A stretch of DNA of 22,195 nucleotides from Methylococcaceae bacterium (GTDB lineage Bacteria > Pseudomonadota > Gammaproteobacteria > Methylococcales > Methylomonadaceae), in the NCBI GenBank assembly GCA_021647145.1, contig JAKIVF010000055.1:1-22195 (forward strand), read 5' to 3'. Below the pieces are notes generated by a model. The model was not told the origin of the DNA. It saw nothing but the letters and a program-made list of their open reading frames with translations, and ran no database searches. The position numbers and the translations under genes are program-made. Positions 1 through 8,295 of this stretch are shown here, in pieces. How positions within the stretch are numbered: position 1 is the stretch's first letter; every line of letters starts with the position of its first letter.

Positions 1-2
1 AA

Positions 3-74
3 AAGCCACAATTTAAAAGCTATAAGATAGATCCAGAAGTTCAACTTCTATATAAAGAAGAGACTCCAAAATAG
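3..74 (+). CDS. C-terminal tail of a gene entering from the left edge (partial)
   Basis: An open frame runs from the window edge to a TAG at 72-74. It gives 23 residues rich in charged side chains (ends with YKEETPK). The product cannot be named from so short a tail. The other two forward frames close within the first 30 or so bases, and the residue mix looks like an ordinary soluble C-terminus. This is an inference from openness and composition only. Confidence 0.35.
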   Translation, partial: KPQFKSYKIDPEVQLLYKEETPK

Positions 75-152
75 GTAGCATCTCTATGTGGCAGTCATTA
101 GCTTTGAAGGGCGGGATAGTCAAACCAAGAAACTATCTTAAATTAATAACTT

Positions 153-314
153 ATGGAGATAACATCATTAAAAAAAACTAATGCAATTATTTTGATAGTT
201 GCAAGTATGTCATTAGCATTAATTGGTTGTGGTACAGATGCTGATTCTTCCAGTATGAGTACTGATATTGGAAGCATAAGTGTTCAATCTGTATTAACAT
301 CAATGTTAAAGTAA
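153..314 (+). CDS. possible small lipoprotein, 53 aa
   Basis: ATG at 153 opens a 53-codon frame ending in TAA at 312-314. The N-terminus has a short basic stretch (LKKTN), a hydrophobic core (AIILIVASMSLALIG) and a lipobox-like LIGC followed by a polar Ser/Asp/Thr-rich stretch. This is the layout of a signal peptidase II substrate, with about 25 residues left after the Cys. A TAA lies in frame directly upstream (147-149), so ATG 153 is the first possible start. No strong Shine-Dalgarno is visible. Mature product that small could be an anchored peptide or a truncated relic. The product is not recognised. Confidence 0.45.
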   Translation: MEITSLKKTNAIILIVASMSLALIGCGTDADSSSMSTDIGSISVQSVLTSMLK

Positions 315-677
315 TGCTGACTTTATTAATTGAGTAAGGCTTATTATTTAATCTTACTCTGTTAGTGCAGAAAAGTTAATCTTTACTTGTTTCCTTTCTA
401 CTAATATTACTTGGTGTTTATTGATTATGATGAACTCTGAGTGAGTCCCATTATTTTAATGGGATTGTTGGGCTAAGTAGCTTATGTACTATTGTCTTTG
501 TAGGTTTCTGGTTGATTAAAATAACCGGGTTTTTAAATAGCAAAGTAAATATTTTATAAGAAACATAGCTCAACTATTTTTTTTAAAAGCCAATTCTGGC
601 TGTTTCACCACCTTGCGAATCTTTTTATCAGACCTTGCTTGCATAAATATCTATAATTAAAGTGACTGAGATAACAA
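315..677. other. intergenic stretch, no supported gene
   Basis: This is AT-rich DNA with stops in all frames at short intervals. Two small hairpins can be seen: GAGTAAG at 332 pairing with CTTACTC near 353, and TCCCATT/AATGGGA around 447-465. Neither has a clean U-tract. One stop-bounded frame ending near 559 encodes a hydrophobic peptide but has no ATG. Confidence 0.5.
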
Positions 678-754
678 TGGCGCGCCCTAGAGGATTCGAA
701 CCTCTGACCTCGGCCTCCGGAGGGCCGCGCTCTATCCAGCTGAGCTAAGGGCGC
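678..754 (-). tRNA. tRNA-Arg (anticodon CCG)
   Basis: Read on the reverse strand, this is a 77-base cloverleaf. The 7-bp acceptor stem is GCGCCCT with AGGGCGC, the D-arm contains AGCTCAGCTGGATAGAGC, and the anticodon stem CGGCC/GGCCG closes the loop CTCCGGA. The T-arm AGAGGTTCGAATCCTCT carries the invariant TTCGA. The anticodon CCG lies at 718-720, so it decodes CGG as arginine. The 3' CCA is encoded (678-680) after discriminator G. No other tRNA is next to it. Confidence 0.96.
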
Positions 755-1491
755 ATGGTAGATGATATAGTTACAGTAACTTTTTTTTATATCGTTTGAT
801 TTTCCGCTGATAGGCTGTATTGAATAAAGTTTGCGAACATGTATTGCGTTTAACTATAATAACTTTGTTGTCTAAAACAATACTCTAAAAAAATAAGAGT
901 TAGAACTTTAAAACCATTATTAATTATACGGGAAGTTTTATAAAATTGTTGGTGAAAAATAATTGAAGTTTTAGTTTAGAGAGTATAAATATAGTAGCGA
1001 TGAATTACTGGAAGTATAATTTGTTAATGCTGTATCATAAATTTTGAATATAGAATTTTTTTCTAGATTGATTTCAGTATGGATTATGAATACTATTTAT
1101 TAACTTAGAGTAGACGCCCCTAGTAACTCTGCTTGAGTGGGTCTGTCTTTTGATGGTTGAGATTAATGTAAAAAGTGCAGTTTAATAAGGTTTTTAAAGA
1201 TTCTATTTCAAGCTACGTTCAATACACTCTAAATTAATGTAGCTGACAAAGTTATCGAATGTTTTAAAAATATAGATGTTAGTTATGAACTGACTAATTA
1301 GGTGGACATTAAGTTTACAAGTAATAAAATAACCGCGGGAATGAGATGTGATTGGTGTTATGATTAGACATTTACATCCAATCAGTTTTTGGAAGATGTG
1401 TTTTAGACATTGTACAAAAAAATGTAGTAAAAAAATTTGGGGTTGGGTTTGAATTTTGTAACAAAAAAATTAAAATAAAGAGGTAAACAAA
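755..1491. other. long AT-rich intergenic stretch, nothing supported
   Basis: About 740 bases lie between the tRNA and the next gene. All six frames are broken by frequent stops, and I see no tRNA, riboswitch or transposon ends. Short inverted repeats occur (ACTCT/AGAGT near 882-900, GATTGG/CCAATC near 1352-1382) but are within chance for this base composition. The tRNA promoter should lie just above 754. Confidence 0.5.
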
Positions 1492-1926
1492 ATGACTTTT
1501 GGTGGAATCATTGCTATTTTTATAGCAATATGGGTTTATAGAACTGCTCTTGAGCATAAAACAGGCAATGCACTTTATTGGGTGGCAGGTAGTTTTATTG
1601 TGTTTTTAGTAGTACAGTTTTTAGCGATAAATCTTAATGGGTTAATTATTGAGACTTTTGATACTGATATAAATAACGAATATGACAGTGCTGGTGGTCT
1701 TAATGCACGGGATAATAGTGATACAGCAGGCTTGCAGTCTGGTTCAGGGGGGTCAGTAATTGGTGTTGTTTTTGAACTTCTTACATGGATACTTCCTTTC
1801 TTTGTAGTTGCGATTATTAGACAACTTTGGATGCTAAAACAATCCTTTAATTTTATGGGCTTATTTGGTGGACTTAAAGAAATGTTTGTAAGTATTAAGG
1901 ACAGCTTTAAAACTACAGAAAGTTAA
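1492..1926 (+). CDS. small integral membrane protein of unknown function, 144 aa
   Basis: ATG 1492 is preceded by a clear ribosome site (AAAGAGG, about 8 bases upstream). Three hydrophobic segments are visible: residues ~3-17, ~28-53 and ~88-110. Between the second and third is a polar Asp/Asn/Gly-rich loop (NARDNSDTAGLQSGSGGS) that probably sits on one face of the membrane. The C-terminus (FMGLFGGLKEMFVSIKDSF) is amphipathic. I do not recognise the family. It ends 85 bases before a strong terminator and is probably monocistronic. Confidence 0.75.
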   Translation: MTFGGIIAIFIAIWVYRTALEHKTGNALYWVAGSFIVFLVVQFLAINLNGLIIETFDTDINNEYDSAGGLNARDNSDTAGLQSGSGGSVIGVVFELLTWILPFFVVAIIRQLWMLKQSFNFMGLFGGLKEMFVSIKDSFKTTES

Positions 1927-2010
1927 TTAATGCTAATAGAGTTATATTTCTGTTTACGCCTAATTAATTATTTTTATGGGTAGCCTGGCATTTAAGATTG
2001 ATGTTTATAG

Positions 2011-2041
2011 AAAAAGCCCAGATTAATCTGGGCTTTTTTTG
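2011..2041. terminator. Rho-independent terminator, probably bidirectional
   Basis: Positions 2011-2038 form a perfect 28-bp palindrome: AAAAAGCCCAGATT followed by its exact reverse complement AATCTGGGCTTTTT. The GC-rich core (GCCCAGA/TCTGGGC) is flanked by A-runs on the left and T-runs on the right, so it can stop transcription from the forward membrane-protein gene and from the converging DUF2970 gene. Confidence 0.9.
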
Positions 2042-2049
2042 TTGATGAA

Positions 2050-2238
2050 CTAATTCAAAATACTGTTTACAATCAAAGCTAGCAAAATAATAAACAAAAT
2101 TGTAAAAATAAATCCTACAATCAGGTAGCTAGGTAAAGAGCCATGTTCAAAGTCTATTTTTCTGTTTTTCTCACTCTGAACACCAATTGCAGCAGCAAAA
2201 ACGCTTTTAATAACGTGCAATAAGTTCGGTTTTGACAT
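2050..2238 (-). CDS. DUF2970 family small membrane protein
   Basis: The 62-residue protein has a conserved N-terminal segment (VIKSVFAAAIGVQSEKNRKIDFEHGS) followed by one C-terminal membrane helix (residues ~37-60). This is the arrangement of DUF2970 proteins, where an AAxGVQS-type segment precedes one helix. An upstream in-frame ATG at 2271 would add 11 residues. I prefer the ATG at 2238 because the family begins close to this point and AGCGGA lies about 8 bases ahead of it. Function is unknown. It converges on the upstream membrane gene across the palindromic terminator. Confidence 0.8.
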   Translation of the reverse strand: MSKPNLLHVIKSVFAAAIGVQSEKNRKIDFEHGSLPSYLIVGFIFTILFIILLALIVNSILN

Positions 2239-2351
2239 TTTTTTTCCGCTTTTATTTAATGCCTGAATCATAGAGACCAGGTGGTTATTTTAAGATTACA
2301 ATATCGTACCTCTCTATCTAAATCTAATTCGACAGTCTTACCTACTTTAAT

Positions 2352-5300
2352 ATGAATAAAACTGAATCATTAAAACAACAATTAGCAAAACGCATCTTGT
2401 TTCTTGATGGAGCGATGGGAACGATGATACAGAGCTATAACCTGGAAGAAAAGGATTATCGAGGTGAGCGTTTTGCTGAATGGGAATGTGACCTTAAAGG
2501 TAATAACGATTTATTGTCATTGACGCAACCCGATATAATAAAGGCAATTCATCGGGCTTATTATGACGTGGGTGTTGATATTGTTGAGACAAATACTTTC
2601 AATGCAACCAGCATTGCCATGGCCGATTATAAAATGGAATCTTTGGCTTATGAAATTAACCTAGAGTCTGTTCGATTAGCAAAGCAAGTGGCCGAAGAAG
2701 TCACTGCCTTAACACCAGATAAGCCGAGATTTGTTGCAGGTACGCTTGGGCCAACAAATCGAACAGCCTCAATGTCCCCTGAGGTGAATGACCCTGGGTT
2801 TAGAAATATTTCCTATGATGAGCTAGTCGAAGCATATACCGAAGCAGTACGAGGAATGTGTGATGGTGGTGTTGATATTATTTTAATCGAAACTATTTTT
2901 GATACTCTAAATGCTAAAGCAGCAATTTTTGCAGTTGAATCCTATTTTGATGAATTAGGTTATAAATTACCTGTGATGATTTCCGGAACTATAACTGACG
3001 CGTCAGGGCGAACTTTATCAGGGCAAACAGTGGGTGCTTTCTGGAATTCTTTAAGCCACGTAAATCCAGTTTCTATTGGTTTTAACTGTGCCTTAGGTGC
3101 AAAAGAATTGCGTCAATATATAGAAGAGTTATCAACTATTTCTAATACCTATGTGTCTGCTCACCCCAATGCAGGATTGCCGAATGAATTTGGGGAATAT
3201 GATGAATTGCCTGAAGAAATGGCAAAAGAACTAGCTGATTGGGCGGATAGTGGTTATTTGAATATTATCGGTGGGTGCTGTGGTACATCGCCAGAATATA
3301 TAAAAGCAATTATTGAGCAGGTTGAAAAATACCCTCCACGGAAAATTCCTGACATTGAAAAGCAATGCCGACTGGCAGGGCTAGAACCTCAAAATATTGC
3401 AGCAGACTCTCTTTTCGTCAATGTGGGAGAAAGAACGAATGTAACAGGCTCGGCAAAATTCAAGCGGCTTATTGTTGAAGGTGATTTTGAAACTGCATTG
3501 GACGTAGCTAAAGACCAAGTAGAAAATGGTGCGCAAATTATTGATATCAACATGGATGAAGGGATGTTGGAATCAAAAGAAGCCATGGTTCGATTTTTAC
3601 ATTTAATCGCCTCAGAGCCGGATATTGCAAAAGTTCCTATTATGCTGGATTCTTCCAAATGGGAGATTTTGGAAGCAGGTCTTAAATGTGTTCAAGGAAA
3701 AGGTGTGGTTAATTCCATATCTATTAAAGAGGGGGAAGATAACTTTATCAGGCAGGCGAAGCTAATTCGACGTTATGGAGCCGCAGTCATCGTGATGGCA
3801 TTTGATGAAGAAGGCCAGGCCGACACCAAGGCAAGAAAAATAGAGATTTGCCAGCGAGCTTATAAAATACTAACTGAAGTCGTTAATTTTCCGCCTGAAG
3901 ATATTATTTTTGACCCTAATATTTTTGCTATAGCCACGGGTATAGATGAGCATAACAATTACGGTGTGGATTTTATTGAAGCGACTCGTGAGATTAAAAA
4001 AACCTGTCCCCATGCTTTAATTTCAGGTGGAGTCTCTAATGTTTCTTTTTCTTTTAGAGGAAACAATCTGGTTAGAGAAGCTATCCATGCTGTATTTCTA
4101 TACCATGCAATTAAAGCAGGAATGGATATGGGGATTGTTAATGCTGGTCAATTAGCAATTTATGAAGATATTCCAAAAGAATTAAAAGTGGCCGTTGAAA
4201 ATGTGGTTCTTAATCGTAGCCCTGATGCCACAGAAGCTATGCTGGAAATGGCTCAAAAATATCAGGGCGGCAGTGGTGTTGTTAAAAAAGAAGACTTGGA
4301 ATGGAGATCATGGTCAGTCAAAAAGCGGTTAGAACATGCATTAGTTAAAGGTAATGCTGAATATATTGTAGAAGATGCAGAAGAAGCTCGTTTAGAGGCA
4401 GAACGGCCACTTCATGTGATTGAAGGTCCGTTAATGGATGGGATGAATGTCGTGGGTGATTTATTTGGGGAAGGTAAAATGTTTTTACCCCAAGTAGTTA
4501 AATCGGCACGAGTGATGAAAAAAGCTGTTGCTCATTTAATGCCGTTTATGGATGCAGAAAAAGATGGTGCGTTAAGGTCAAATGGAAAAGTTTTAATGGC
4601 AACCGTTAAAGGCGATGTGCATGATATTGGTAAAAATATTGTGGGTGTTGTTTTACAATGCAATAATTATGATGTTATTGATATTGGCGTAATGGTACCT
4701 GCTGAAAAAATTCTTAAAACAGCTAAAGAAGAAAATGTCGATATTATAGGGCTGAGCGGTTTGATTACTCCATCACTAGATGAAATGGTGCATGTCGCAA
4801 AAGAAATGGAACGACAAGATTTTGAAATACCCTTGATGATTGGTGGAGCAACGACTTCTCGCGCTCATACTGCAGTTAAAATTGAAGAAAATTACCATGC
4901 CCCGACTATTTATGTTACCGATGCATCCCGTAGTGTTGGTGTTGTTAGCTCTTTATTAAGTGATGAAAAAAGCGAATACACTGCTAAAATTCGTAAGGAA
5001 TATGAACAAGTCAGAGAAAGACATAAAGGACGTAGAGCAAATATTAAACAACATAGTTTAGAAGCGGCAAGAGAAAATCGATTTAAAGATGATTCGCATA
5101 AACCAGTAAAACCGTCTTTTTTAGGTACGAAAGTAATAAAATCTTTGCCCTTAGAAAAACTGGTTCCTTATATAGACTGGACACCTTTTTTCCAAACATG
5201 GGAATTATCCGGTAAGTATCCAGCTATCTTGACAGACAAAATAATTGGAGTAGAAGCGGTTAAATTATTTGATGATGCAAAAGCCATGTTGACTAAAATC

Positions 5301-6017
5301 GTATCGGAAAAATGGCTAACAGCCAATGCAGTAATAGGCTTTTTTCCTGCTAATAGTGTGGGTGATGATATTGAACTTTATACCGATGAATCCCGTACTA
5401 AAGTATTAAAAACTTTACATCATTTACGCCAGCAGAATATTAAAGCACCAGGTCGGGCTAATTTTTGTTTATCTGATTTTGTTGCACCAAAAGACAGTGG
5501 AAAGGCTGATTATATCGGGGGCTTTGCAGTAACAGCAGGCATTGGAATAGAAACAAAAATAGAGCAATTTGAAAAAGATCATGATGATTATAATTCAATT
5601 ATGCTTAAAGCCTTAGCAGATCGGTTAGCAGAAGCTTTTGCAGAATATTTACATGAGCAAGTTAGAAAAGATCATTGGGGGTATGTAACGGATGAAGCAC
5701 ATGCCAACGAACAATTGATTGCAGAGGAGTATCAAGGGATTAGGCCTGCACCGGGTTATCCTGCGTGCCCAGATCATACTGAGAAAGAAAAATTATTTGA
5801 ATTACTTAATGTAACCGCAACAACCAGCATAGAATTAACAGAGAGTTTTGCTATGTTCCCCACTGCAGCGGTTAGTGGCTGGTATTTAGCTCATCCAAAA
5901 GCACAATATTTTAATGTGGGAAAAATAAATCAGGAGCAATTAGAAAACTATGCGGAAAGAAAAGGCCAGGCAAAAGAAATAGCGGAACGCTGGTTATCTG
6001 CACATTTGCATCTTTAA
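2352..6017 (+). CDS. metH: cobalamin-dependent methionine synthase
   Basis: Transfers the methyl group of 5-methyltetrahydrofolate to homocysteine through methylcobalamin, the last step of methionine synthesis, in the cytoplasm. At 1221 aa it is full length (E. coli 1227). Domains in order: homocysteine-binding domain (~1-325) with zinc ligands Cys246 (FNCALGA) and Cys309/Cys310 (GGCCGTSPE); pterin-binding domain (~350-620, starting NVGERTNVTGS); cobalamin cap and Rossmann domains (~650-880) with the cobalt-coordinating His757 in GDVHDIGKN; and the reactivation domain (~905-1221) with the AdoMet-binding RPAPGYPACP from Arg1131. No clear Shine-Dalgarno precedes ATG 2352, but the N-terminus matches family starts. 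I see no cobalamin or SAM riboswitch in the short upstream gap. Confidence 0.98.
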   Translation: MNKTESLKQQLAKRILFLDGAMGTMIQSYNLEEKDYRGERFAEWECDLKGNNDLLSLTQPDIIKAIHRAYYDVGVDIVETNTFNATSIAMADYKMESLAYEINLESVRLAKQVAEEVTALTPDKPRFVAGTLGPTNRTASMSPEVNDPGFRNISYDELVEAYTEAVRGMCDGGVDIILIETIFDTLNAKAAIFAVESYFDELGYKLPVMISGTITDASGRTLSGQTVGAFWNSLSHVNPVSIGFNCALGAKELRQYIEELSTISNTYVSAHPNAGLPNEFGEYDELPEEMAKELADWADSGYLNIIGGCCGTSPEYIKAIIEQVEKYPPRKIPDIEKQCRLAGLEPQNIAADSLFVNVGERTNVTGSAKFKRLIVEGDFETALDVAKDQVENGAQIIDINMDEGMLESKEAMVRFLHLIASEPDIAKVPIMLDSSKWEILEAGLKCVQGKGVVNSISIKEGEDNFIRQAKLIRRYGAAVIVMAFDEEGQADTKARKIEICQRAYKILTEVVNFPPEDIIFDPNIFAIATGIDEHNNYGVDFIEATREIKKTCPHALISGGVSNVSFSFRGNNLVREAIHAVFLYHAIKAGMDMGIVNAGQLAIYEDIPKELKVAVENVVLNRSPDATEAMLEMAQKYQGGSGVVKKEDLEWRSWSVKKRLEHALVKGNAEYIVEDAEEARLEAERPLHVIEGPLMDGMNVVGDLFGEGKMFLPQVVKSARVMKKAVAHLMPFMDAEKDGALRSNGKVLMATVKGDVHDIGKNIVGVVLQCNNYDVIDIGVMVPAEKILKTAKEENVDIIGLSGLITPSLDEMVHVAKEMERQDFEIPLMIGGATTSRAHTAVKIEENYHAPTIYVTDASRSVGVVSSLLSDEKSEYTAKIRKEYEQVRERHKGRRANIKQHSLEAARENRFKDDSHKPVKPSFLGTKVIKSLPLEKLVPYIDWTPFFQTWELSGKYPAILTDKIIGVEAVKLFDDAKAMLTKIVSEKWLTANAVIGFFPANSVGDDIELYTDESRTKVLKTLHHLRQQNIKAPGRANFCLSDFVAPKDSGKADYIGGFAVTAGIGIETKIEQFEKDHDDYNSIMLKALADRLAEAFAEYLHEQVRKDHWGYVTDEAHANEQLIAEEYQGIRPAPGYPACPDHTEKEKLFELLNVTATTSIELTESFAMFPTAAVSGWYLAHPKAQYFNVGKINQEQLENYAERKGQAKEIAERWLSAHLHL

Positions 6018-6033
6018 ATACAAGAATAAAAAT

Positions 6034-6549
6034 ATGACGCCAAGACAAATAGAAAAAGCGATAGAAAAAATGATGTATACCAGTCGCTGGGTTTTAGCAC
6101 CAGTATACTTAGGGATGAGTTTAGCTTTATTTGCCTTAGCTATTAAGTTTTTTCAAGAGCTGTTTCATTTTTTACCGATGATTTTGGAGTTTAACGAATC
6201 AGAGTTAATCTTAAAACTACTCACACTGATTGACCTTACTTTAGTAGGAAGCTTAACTATTATTGTGATGTTTAGTGGTTATGAAAACTTTGTATCACAA
6301 TTAGACTTAGATGAGTCAACAGAAAAACTAGATTGGCTAGGAAGCCACGATTACGGCTCTTTAAAAATGAAAGTTGCCTCATCTATTGTAGCGATTTCAT
6401 CTATTCACTTGCTTAAGGTTTTTATGAACGTGGAAACGACTGATAACGATAAAATAATGTGGTATGTACTGATACATTTGACCATGGTAATATCGGCTTT
6501 ATTGATGGGATATTTAGATAAAATTTCTAGGTATCATATTGAAAATTAA
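6034..6549 (+). CDS. UPF0114 (YqhA) family membrane protein
   Basis: The 171-residue integral membrane protein has four hydrophobic segments (~16-37, ~62-85, ~112-127, ~140-158). The N-terminal part (KMMYTSRWVLAPVYLGMSL) and the FSGYENFVS segment are hallmarks of the UPF0114/YqhA family, and the length is typical. The family has no established biochemical function. It starts 16 bases after metH and may be cotranscribed with it, but the same neighbour pair need not imply a shared pathway. yqhA would be the E. coli homologue name. Confidence 0.85.
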   Translation: MTPRQIEKAIEKMMYTSRWVLAPVYLGMSLALFALAIKFFQELFHFLPMILEFNESELILKLLTLIDLTLVGSLTIIVMFSGYENFVSQLDLDESTEKLDWLGSHDYGSLKMKVASSIVAISSIHLLKVFMNVETTDNDKIMWYVLIHLTMVISALLMGYLDKISRYHIEN

Positions 6550-6664
6550 GCAGCCAACCACGTAGATTAGGCTAACAGTTTTATCCTTAACCTAACTTTA
6601 GCATTCTTTGTACTAAGAGAAAGCAGCCGGACTCTGCGTACAAACTTACTTCACTTTAAGATAA

Positions 6665-6913
6665 ATGAACAAATTAATGCTATTTGGTACTCAAGGTTGC
6701 CATTTATGTGAAGAAGCTGAATTGATTATTGCCACTTGTAAGCTAGATCAATTTGAGGTTGAGAGAGTTGATATAGCTGAGCATGAACAATGGCAAGATA
6801 AATATGCTATTCGCATCCCTGTTTTATATCACCCACAAACAAAAAAAGAATTAGGCTGGCCGTTTACAGAACCAGATGTACAAGCACTAATCAATAGATT
6901 ATCCAATGACTGA
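6665..6913 (+). CDS. glutaredoxin-like (DUF836 type) small redox protein
   Basis: The 82-residue protein begins with a beta strand and the redox motif GCHLC (Cys12 and Cys15), the CxxC of a glutaredoxin/thioredoxin fold. It continues with IRIPVLYHP, where the cis-Pro loop (IPV) sits as expected. It probably carries out thiol-disulfide exchange in the cytoplasm; its partner is unknown. Its stop codon overlaps the fumarase start by 8 bases, so translation is likely coupled. No good ribosome site is visible before ATG 6665. The 115 bases upstream contain no supported feature. Confidence 0.85.
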   Translation: MNKLMLFGTQGCHLCEEAELIIATCKLDQFEVERVDIAEHEQWQDKYAIRIPVLYHPQTKKELGWPFTEPDVQALINRLSND

Positions 6914-8291
6914 AAAATTTAGAATAGAAAATGATAGTATGGGCGAGTTACAAGTGCCTGTTAACGCTTTGTATGCAGCTCAAACACAAAGAGCAATCAA
7001 TAACTTCCCTGTGAGTGGATTAGTTTTACCCTCCGCTTTTATTAAGACAGTCGCTTTAATTAAAAAAAATGCGGCAAAAGTTAATATGGGTTTGGGGGAA
7101 TTAGACGAACAAAAAGGTAATGCCATTATTGATGCGACTCAACAAATTATGGATGGACAGCATCAAAAACAGTTTCCTGTTGATGTATTTCAAACAGGAT
7201 CTGGCACTAGCACTAACATGAATGTTAACGAAGTAGTCGCACATTTAGCCAGCGAGATAGCCGGTGTGCCAATAGGTGCTAACGACCATGTTAATATGGG
7301 ACAAAGCAGTAATGATGTTATCCCCACTGCAATTCATATTAGTTCGGCTATTGAGTGCCAGAAAAACTTATTGCCAAGCTTAACTCATTTAGCGGAAGTC
7401 ATTGAGAAAAAAGCCTCTACTTTAGAAGGCATTACTAAAACAGGGCGAACGCATTTAATGGATGCCATGCCGCTAACAATGAGTCAGGAATTAGGCGCGT
7501 GGGCATTACAAATCAGAAATGGAATAGATCGAATTAATGTAACACTTCCCAGAATCTATAAATTAGCTCAAGGTGGAACAGCTGTGGGAACGAGCATCAA
7601 TGCCGACTCAAGGTTTGCAGAAAAATTTGCTCAAGCAGTATCAGATGAAACAGATCTACCTTTTAAACCGAATGATTCATTTTTTGAAAGTTTAAGTACT
7701 CAAGATGCGATTGTAGAATTGTCAGGGCAAATGAAAGTCATCGCGGTAAGTTTTATGAAAATAGCCAATGATTTACGCTGGATGAATAGTGGCCCATTAG
7801 GGGGTTTGGGTGAGATTGAATTAACCGCTTTACAGCCAGGTAGTAGTATTATGCCGGGAAAAGTAAACCCAGTGATTCCAGAAGCCACAGCAATGGTGGC
7901 AGCTCAGGTTATTGGTAATGATGCAACGATTACAGTAGCGGGACAATCAGGGACGTTTCAGCTTAACGTAATGCTTCCGGTTATTGCTTACAATATTTTG
8001 CAAAGTATCGAAATATTAGGAAATGTAGCCAAAATATTGGCAGACGACGCAATTAAAACTTTTGCCGTTAGAGAAGAAAATTTGCAACAATCGTTGTCAA
8101 GAAACCCTATATTAGTCACTGCATTAAACCCAATAATAGGTTATGAAAAAGCTGCAGAAATAGCGAAATCAGCCTATAAACAAGGTAGGCCAATTATTGA
8201 TGTTGCTAAGGAAATGACAGATTTGTCCCTAGAAGAATTGGAAGGTCTGTTAGATCCTAAACAACTTACAAAAGGTGGGATTAGTAAATAA
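6906..8291 (+). CDS. fumC: class II fumarate hydratase
   Basis: Catalyses reversible hydration of fumarate to L-malate in the TCA cycle as an iron-independent homotetramer. At 461 aa it has the normal length. Conserved blocks visible: FQTGSGTSTNMNVNEV, GQSSNDVIPTAIHI, TGRTHLMDAMPLT, and the superfamily signature GSSIMPGKVNP. After the signature it reads VIPEA rather than the TQCEA of E. coli FumC. Fumarases of the Pseudomonas FumC1 type share this variant and aspartases have a similar one, so aspartate ammonia-lyase is the main alternative. The glycine in PGKVNP favours fumarase over the PAKVNP of aspartase. Confidence 0.9.
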   Translation: MTEKFRIENDSMGELQVPVNALYAAQTQRAINNFPVSGLVLPSAFIKTVALIKKNAAKVNMGLGELDEQKGNAIIDATQQIMDGQHQKQFPVDVFQTGSGTSTNMNVNEVVAHLASEIAGVPIGANDHVNMGQSSNDVIPTAIHISSAIECQKNLLPSLTHLAEVIEKKASTLEGITKTGRTHLMDAMPLTMSQELGAWALQIRNGIDRINVTLPRIYKLAQGGTAVGTSINADSRFAEKFAQAVSDETDLPFKPNDSFFESLSTQDAIVELSGQMKVIAVSFMKIANDLRWMNSGPLGGLGEIELTALQPGSSIMPGKVNPVIPEATAMVAAQVIGNDATITVAGQSGTFQLNVMLPVIAYNILQSIEILGNVAKILADDAIKTFAVREENLQQSLSRNPILVTALNPIIGYEKAAEIAKSAYKQGRPIIDVAKEMTDLSLEELEGLLDPKQLTKGGISK

Positions 8292-8295
8292 ATAA

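Noticed and set aside
435..559. Forward hydrophobic frame between the lipoprotein candidate and the tRNA
   Set aside because: It has no ATG or GTG start in a sensible place and no ribosome site, and AT-rich DNA produces such frames by chance.
2272..2351. Cobalamin or SAM riboswitch ahead of metH
   Set aside because: The gap is only about 80 bases and shows no recognisable B12-box or SAM-aptamer core or terminator.
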